From positions 3,909,378-3,973,377 of the forward strand of contig NOKP01000002.1 of the NCBI GenBank assembly GCA_002682825.1: a stretch of 64,000 nucleotides of DNA. The letters are read 5' to 3'. The DNA comes from Neonectria sp. B-13. Lineage: Eukaryota; Ascomycota; Sordariomycetes; Hypocreales; Nectriaceae. The translations under genes and the position numbers were made by a program. The notes under the pieces were generated by a model, which made no database searches, was not told where the DNA came from, and saw nothing but the letters and a program-made list of their open reading frames with translations. This document shows, in pieces, positions 58,563-64,000 of the stretch. Numbering within the stretch: the first letter of the stretch is position 1; each line of letters starts with the position of its first letter.

Positions 58563-61500
58563 TTAGAAGCTGGCGATTCGGTCGGGAGAGCGAGCGCAAC
58601 AAACCATCAACTTCAAGCTCGTTCCAAGCTCCTCGCATTCCGAGAGCAAGGCTTTGTCGCTCCAAATGCTCTTGCCGGATGAGGTTTCTGCCGCATTTTC
58701 GTAGCAACGAGTGTACCACCACCGGCCAACTCGGCTTACCATCTTGGTGATGCCTTCATCGGCCAAGGGACCGTTGTCGCTCATCATTTCTGCCAAACTA
58801 GGCTGGTCCTTCTTCTTTTCCTCGAGTTCCTTGGCCTTGCGCTGGCTGTCGGAGCGAGAAACTGAACTGGCCACGGGGACGCCAACTCGAGCGGCCTTGA
58901 TTGTTGTGAAGCCCACCTTGCCGAGAAGACGAACGATGAGATCGGCGGTTGAAGCGAGGTTGGTGTCAGGAGTCTTTTCGTTCACCCTCTCCTTGAGACG
59001 ACGAACAACGCGGCGTCCGCGGTTGCCCATGTTGTTGAGATCGACATCGAGAATTGAAAGCTCGATATACCCTCCAGGCTTGAGTACTCGGCGGGCTTCA
59101 GTGAGAATGTTGCGGTAGTAGGACTCCGGGGCCGCCACAGGGAACCGATACACAACTGCAGTGAAGCTCTGTGGGGCAAAGGGGAACTTATCGAAATGAG
59201 AGACGTATTGGATCTGGTGGTGGTTCGGCGGGCTGAGGGGGAAACTTGAGGCAGAACTCTGAAGATCAGTCGGCAGAGGAGCCCGAGGGGAAAGGTTGAA
59301 GAACGTGGCAGCTGGGTACGTCTCTGCGGCGTAGAATGACCAGTCATCGTTGCCGAGGCCATCAATCACAAGAATTGAGTGTCGCTTGAGGGAACCATCG
59401 ACTGGAACAAGCTCATGTCGAACATCACTGAACAGCACGTGTCCAAAGGTAAGCCATTTGCTGACCGTCATCGAACCAACACGGAGATTGACCTGTGCGA
59501 GCGGAGACGAGTCATCGGATGAGGTACTGGCGTCCGACCTCCTTTCCTTGCGAGATGACCGACTACTTCGTCGGGACTCGTTGGTCTTTTCGGTGACCTC
59601 TGCGCTGTTCTTCCGGCTGTGATAACCAGCGATGAAATCAGAGACGGAAAACGGGGTAGAGGGACTGGGGTGAGGCTGGAACGCAGCTCGGATCCGCTCG
59701 GTCATATCAGCGCTGTAGGTGCTCGAACCAGTAGTCGCCTTGGAATGCGTTGAGGCTTTGCGGTTGTCAAAGGTGATTGTCGGCGACTCTAGAGGTTTTT
59801 CTTTGGCCAGCTTAGACTGATAAGTCTCCAGGTGGAACGGTGTGCCCTTTGAGGACGACGCCGATTTTGGGCCATTGACGTTGTCCTCAACGAGCAAGTC
59901 GTTGTACTCATCCCAGACTTCATCCTCAACGGGAGGGTCGTTCGGGCTGGGAATGACCGCGGTGGCCTCGGAGAAGGAAGGGACTCCAGAGCAGCTCGAG
60001 CTCGAGGTACAAATTGTCCCATCCGAATTCTTGCGGGGAGAGAAAGCGATAAACTCCTTCTCGATGCGGTTCAGCTCCGGCGACATGCCTGGGTTCGAAC
60101 CATGAGACGAGATGTTGGTTCCGCTACCAATGGTCGAGCCTTCCATCGTGAGGTCTGGTACAGGTGTTGAAGGCTTAGGTGGACTAGGCCCCTTTGCGAT
60201 GGACGCCGAGTCAATCACGTCCAGGGTCCGTGGCGGCGCCTGCAGACTTGCTCGGAAAGGTCGCGAAAAGCTCTTGGGGGAAAGGTGGTCGGACCGGTTG
60301 CTGACGACTTTGGGAATTCTTCCAACTTGAGGTAGTCGGCTTCGGCGACCAGGCTTCTCGTTGATGGTTGAGGGGGCATTAGGAACTTTGGGAGCAATCG
60401 GAACCTGAAGCGTAGTTCGACCCCGAGGACCAGGCTGTGTGAAGGGCATTCGTGTCTTGGAGCTAGTCTTGATATCGCGTCGGACTGGCTGTTCGGGTTG
60501 TGGCGGGGTGCGTGTTGACGGCTGTGGAATTTCAGGAGTGCTCTGGGTGATTTCAGGGGTACCATTGCTGCTTGGTGACTTCCCATATACTTCGGCGCGC
60601 CTCAAAACCTCCTGAACATCCATAGGTTCACTATCCTCTTGTTCCGAAGAGTCCAAGATGGCGTAGAATGCAACAGGTTTCTTCTCGACGACTTTGACGG
60701 TAGCAGCCACCTGTTCGTTCTTCTTGGAGTTTTGCTGGGTCTGCGTTCGACCAAACAGGTTCCATTTCCGAGGAGACCGCGACCGCTTCGTCAACTTCTT
60801 CGGCGCTGGTTGAGCTGGAATCGCATCGCGGGAGACCTCTCGTTGCAGCTCAAAATGCGATTCATCGGAAAGTACGCTCGTATCAAAGCTAGTCATTGGT
60901 GAGGTGGAAGTCTCGGAAGTGTTGATGGGTTGCGGTAATCTTAGAGGGTCGTCAGGAGAAGATCGCAGACGTTGAACGGATCTCCGGAAAGCCAGAGTCG
61001 ACTTCATGGTGATGCCTTCAGAGTCACTACTATCGGATGGCCGACGATAGCCAAAGCTGGAGTTGGGTGTTCGCGACATTGGTGATGGCCACAGGGTGTT
61101 TCGCGAACCTTGGCGGGAAGTCGAAAGTGAATCTGAGCTTTGCTTAGGTTGATCCTGCGTGAGGCTCTGATAACTCTCGGTTCGAGACAGATCCGAGCTG
61201 GTGTTGCGGTTCTCGACGATGGCGCCGCCAGCAATGATTACAGGATTGATACGCTCTGCAAGGAACGTGTCATTGCTGGTGACGTTGTCTTGCGAAGACT
61301 GGGCTCCTGGGGATCCCCGATTCAGATTGCTGATGCTGCCACTGCGACGACGGGTAGTTCCTCCTATTCGCCCGTACCCCTCATGTCCTGTGCCAGCTGC
61401 AGGACCTTTGCGAGTTAGCTTCTTCTTATCCTTTTCTTTCTTCTCCGCCTGAGTTCCATCGGTGGGAGCCTTCTTGCGACCGAAAAAGGCGAACCGGGAG

Positions 61501-63065
61501 AAGGAGCTCGCGACGTTGGGGCTGGGTGTGCGTATAGGCCGAGACGGCTCAGGTTTGGCTGTCTTCTTTGGATCCACAGTCAATCGACTTCGTGAGTTTG
61601 ATGCCATCTCGCCTGCAATGGGAAGTCGAGATGTAGACGCTACCCTGTCTGCTTCTGATAGTTGGTTGCTTGTCCTCGGGAGTGAGCTTGAGACGGCGGA
61701 CTCGCTGCCACGTCTCTCAGTTGGTAGAGACTGCGTAGAGAGGTTGCTGTGGATGATGGGCACAGGGCCAAATAACTGTGATTGAATGTCCGGGGTTCCA
61801 TCTCTGCTTGGTCTAGCAGGCGGCGTGGCCTTGGGAGAAAGATGGGATTGTGCAGGGGGCGGTCGGGTAGTCCTCTCTGGCGACGGAGAAGTCATCACTG
61901 GTCGTGATGCCTTTCGAATAGGCTTGGGTGGTGAAGGTGTGTTCTGGGATTGACCAAACTTTTGCGAAGACTTCCGGGGAGGCGGGCTCGGCGGTGGCGG
62001 TGGTAGTCTCTTGATCTTGTCTTTCTTAATGGTCCTCTCGCCCTCTCGCACGGTGGAGTTGGATGAGGAGGAGTTAAGAGATTCCCTAACCGCCGCAAGG
62101 CCATGCGGATCGGCTGTGAAGACATCATCGTTGGGGATGCTGCCAGCCCTCCGTCGGGTGACCGGAGGTCTCGTCAGGGAAGGACTGGCCAGCCGTCCCT
62201 TGACTTGGTTGCCTCGGAATGAAGTGACATAGCTCGGGGATTGAGATGCAATGGAGGTCGGTGTCGTGTCACGACTGTAAGACCCTGGCCCCGGTGACTC
62301 GGAAAATCTCGTGGAAGGGCTTCCACTGGTCCCGGAGAACAACAAGCTGGCAGGAGTCGGTGGCGGAAGGTCATGAGTTGCCAAGCGGAAAGGGACTTCA
62401 AAAGTAGTTTCCAACGAGTTTGAGGGTTGTCGAATGCCTCGGTATCGATCCAGTTCCGGATAAATGATTTGCGACTTCCTGGTCTTGTTCAAATCGACTA
62501 CCTCAGCGACTTGAATCTCGGCTGGGCTGTGAGTTACACTCCGGTCCATATGGATACCAAATATCGGGTCCATCGAGCCACGCGACCGCGGCCGGGACGA
62601 AGATGAACTTGTGCGAGGTGACTCGTTGTGTGGGCTGGTGATGCCACCGGAAAGAGACGACTTCTTTCTTCTCAAGACGTTCGGGGGAGGTTTTGAAGTC
62701 GTGTCGATAGATCGTGTAGAAGAGGAGGAGCCGGAATCGCCCCGAGGTTTTGTGCTTGAACGGCTAGATGCGATAGTACTAGAAGAAGCCCATGATTGGG
62801 CTTGATGGTTGAGGGTAGGTCGACCAGTGGGTTGAGGGATCGAGGGACGTCGAGTTGAGGGCTGGGGTACCCTGGTCGTTGGTCGTGCTCCCGAGGAAGG
62901 CGAAGGCCTTGGGATTGTCCTAGGAATGTCGGGTTCCTTTCCTGTTCTATTCAGGTTCAGCGGCCTGGGAGGACCCAGAGTCATTCGCGGATCCCCCAGT
63001 CTTCTCGTCCGGGTCCCTTCTAAGGGCCTGGACGGGAGGCCAGACCCCAACCTGCCGGATTCCAT
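58563..63065 (-). CDS. 1500-residue disordered protein with C-terminal SAM-methyltransferase-like domain
   Basis: A single open frame with no intron. I chose the ATG at 63065 (MESGRLGSGLPSRPLEGTR); the frame upstream opens only at a TTG and follows an acceptor-like TTCAG, so an upstream exon is possible. Residues 1-1170 are Ser/Pro/Arg/Thr-rich and disordered, with poly-Pro (LPPPPPSPPPRK) and many S/T-P sites. From about 1200 a folded domain begins: MTVSKWLTFGHVLFSDVRHEL, then LVIDGLGNDDWSFYAAETYP in the place of SAM motif I, FDKFPFAPQSFTAVVYRFP, and ARRVLKPGGYIELSILDVD, the usual post-motif III strand. Motif I lacks the standard GxGxG, so activity is uncertain. Similar very long proteins occur in Sordariomycetes, annotated as methyltransferase-domain or hypothetical. 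Substrate unknown. Confidence 0.82.
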   Translation of the reverse strand: MESGRLGSGLPSRPLEGTRTRRLGDPRMTLGPPRPLNLNRTGKEPDIPRTIPRPSPSSGARPTTRVPQPSTRRPSIPQPTGRPTLNHQAQSWASSSTIASSRSSTKPRGDSGSSSSTRSIDTTSKPPPNVLRRKKSSLSGGITSPHNESPRTSSSSSRPRSRGSMDPIFGIHMDRSVTHSPAEIQVAEVVDLNKTRKSQIIYPELDRYRGIRQPSNSLETTFEVPFRLATHDLPPPTPASLLFSGTSGSPSTRFSESPGPGSYSRDTTPTSIASQSPSYVTSFRGNQVKGRLASPSLTRPPVTRRRAGSIPNDDVFTADPHGLAAVRESLNSSSSNSTVREGERTIKKDKIKRLPPPPPSPPPRKSSQKFGQSQNTPSPPKPIRKASRPVMTSPSPERTTRPPPAQSHLSPKATPPARPSRDGTPDIQSQLFGPVPIIHSNLSTQSLPTERRGSESAVSSSLPRTSNQLSEADRVASTSRLPIAGEMASNSRSRLTVDPKKTAKPEPSRPIRTPSPNVASSFSRFAFFGRKKAPTDGTQAEKKEKDKKKLTRKGPAAGTGHEGYGRIGGTTRRRSGSISNLNRGSPGAQSSQDNVTSNDTFLAERINPVIIAGGAIVENRNTSSDLSRTESYQSLTQDQPKQSSDSLSTSRQGSRNTLWPSPMSRTPNSSFGYRRPSDSSDSEGITMKSTLAFRRSVQRLRSSPDDPLRLPQPINTSETSTSPMTSFDTSVLSDESHFELQREVSRDAIPAQPAPKKLTKRSRSPRKWNLFGRTQTQQNSKKNEQVAATVKVVEKKPVAFYAILDSSEQEDSEPMDVQEVLRRAEVYGKSPSSNGTPEITQSTPEIPQPSTRTPPQPEQPVRRDIKTSSKTRMPFTQPGPRGRTTLQVPIAPKVPNAPSTINEKPGRRSRLPQVGRIPKVVSNRSDHLSPKSFSRPFRASLQAPPRTLDVIDSASIAKGPSPPKPSTPVPDLTMEGSTIGSGTNISSHGSNPGMSPELNRIEKEFIAFSPRKNSDGTICTSSSSCSGVPSFSEATAVIPSPNDPPVEDEVWDEYNDLLVEDNVNGPKSASSSKGTPFHLETYQSKLAKEKPLESPTITFDNRKASTHSKATTGSSTYSADMTERIRAAFQPHPSPSTPFSVSDFIAGYHSRKNSAEVTEKTNESRRSSRSSRKERRSDASTSSDDSSPLAQVNLRVGSMTVSKWLTFGHVLFSDVRHELVPVDGSLKRHSILVIDGLGNDDWSFYAAETYPAATFFNLSPRAPLPTDLQSSASSFPLSPPNHHQIQYVSHFDKFPFAPQSFTAVVYRFPVAAPESYYRNILTEARRVLKPGGYIELSILDVDLNNMGNRGRRVVRRLKERVNEKTPDTNLASTADLIVRLLGKVGFTTIKAARVGVPVASSVSRSDSQRKAKELEEKKKDQPSLAEMMSDNGPLADEGITKMVSRVGRWWYTRCYENAAETSSGKSIWSDKALLSECEELGTSLKLMVCCARSPDRIASF

Positions 63066-64000
63066 TTCTATCCAACCTTCAGTCCCAACGATGTCTCCCA
63101 AAGCCCATGTTTCACGGGGAGATCCAAATCTGAACAAGAAGACAGGGGGAGATTGTACAGCGAATTAACAAAACAGGCGATGGGTGAGAGATATAAAAGA
63201 AATGCGAAGGCGCAGGCGCGTGAATGGGATGTGGTGAGGTTGTCGGTATTAGTGCGGAGGGGGATTGGCGAGATGGTGGGGGAGTGAAACCGCTCCACGG
63301 CTGTCAGGGATTCGGCGCCTAGAGGGGGCTAGCTCCAAGGTGAAGGGGTGTGATGGATGGGATGAGGGCGCGTTTAGGTGAGAAGTGTCGGCACCGGGGG
63401 AGTCGGGGACAGATGATGTGATGGATGTTGGCAGTGAGTTCGACCGGACTGCAAGAGGGGAGGCGATGTGATGAGCGGGGGCGGGGTTTCAACTTCCAGG
63501 ATATAAGAAAAGATGTCGACAGGAAAAGGAAACGGAACAAACAGGAACTGTGTCAATGAAGAGAGGGTCGAGGATAGAGAGAGAAGAGAGAGATATGACA
63601 GCGGGGAGGCCCGAACGGGAGAGACGGAGCCATAGTATTTAGGTGATTGCCGCCGGTCTGGGGCATTGTCATGAGTGGACGAGGCCGGCCGGTACACGAG
63701 TACCTAGGCGACCAGACGAAGGTACTTGCTAGGGTGTCTATTCTGACTGTGGCGTCTGATCCCGGCAGCAGGCATGAAGCTGGGGTGGGCTGTCCTTGGG
63801 CCTTGCTTGTGGCCGGCCCTTAACTAACGTTAGGCCATTGAGCCTTGAGCCCTTTTGGGGACGACCCTACTGCGCGTTAGGTGTGTGCAGCACTGGGGCG
63901 GCGGCGTGGAGTCGCCGATCGACGACGTCCAAGGCTCAAAGCCGTCCATGGGTTGAGTCACCTCAACCTCCTTGGCCAGCGAGCCGTGGCAGTGGGACTC
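63066..64000. other. Upstream region of the large methyltransferase-like gene
   Basis: On the minus strand it is C/T-rich with repeated TCTCTC, as expected of a leader. It may hold an upstream noncoding exon ending before the TTCAG at about 63131-63135. No other gene is seen up to the window edge. Confidence 0.5.

Noticed and set aside
24188..63708. Scattered CCTAGGTA motifs (24191, 29580, 35730, and reverse complement at 63701)
   Set aside because: Four copies in 64 kb on both strands is only about twice the chance expectation; not evidence of a repeat family.

Overview
The window looks like nuclear DNA of a filamentous ascomycete (Pezizomycotina, most likely a Sordariomycete). The grounds are short introns (45-124 bp, mostly about 50), long gene-free CT-rich leaders, and fungus-restricted families: Clr5-domain proteins, a HeLo/DUF7580-like protein, a fungal C2H2 protein with a Cys-rich tail, and an ankyrin/zinc-finger protein. 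The assignment rests on protein features only. A 100-N scaffold gap preceded by a 14-G run lies at 6.3 kb.

Layout. 0-13 kb is gene-dense and accessory or metabolic: a peroxisomal-type acyl-CoA ligase (minus, cut by the left edge), a divergent pair formed by a DUF7580-like protein and a zinc-finger protein, the gap, a five-exon MFS sugar transporter, a GNAT polyamine/arylalkylamine acetyltransferase, an intronless arylamine N-acetyltransferase and a small conserved orphan convergent with it. 13-27.7 kb is almost gene-free; only a 91-codon zinc-ribbon orphan at 22.1 kb is convincing. 27.7-34.6 kb holds DNA primase large subunit (PRI2), an F-box-like gene broken by a one-base frameshift, and a large ankyrin-repeat protein ending in two C2HC fingers. 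37-55 kb is regulatory in character: two Clr5-domain genes with an identically placed intron flank a Ser/Thr kinase with a DLG in place of DFG, all separated by multi-kilobase gene-free tracts. 56-63 kb holds a probable mitochondrial TRM61-like tRNA methyltransferase, whose frame is broken by one base, and an intronless 1500-residue disordered protein ending in a methyltransferase-like domain.

Genes do not form one obvious pathway. PRI2 and the TRM61-like enzyme are housekeeping. The DUF7580/zinc-finger pair and the ankyrin/F-box genes belong to fungal families often linked to non-self recognition or signalling. I spliced every multi-exon gene by hand; all complete models give totals divisible by three, except the TRM61-like gene, which is one base short, and the F-box-like gene, which has one base too many. 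Three of the 26 introns I placed use GC-AG borders.
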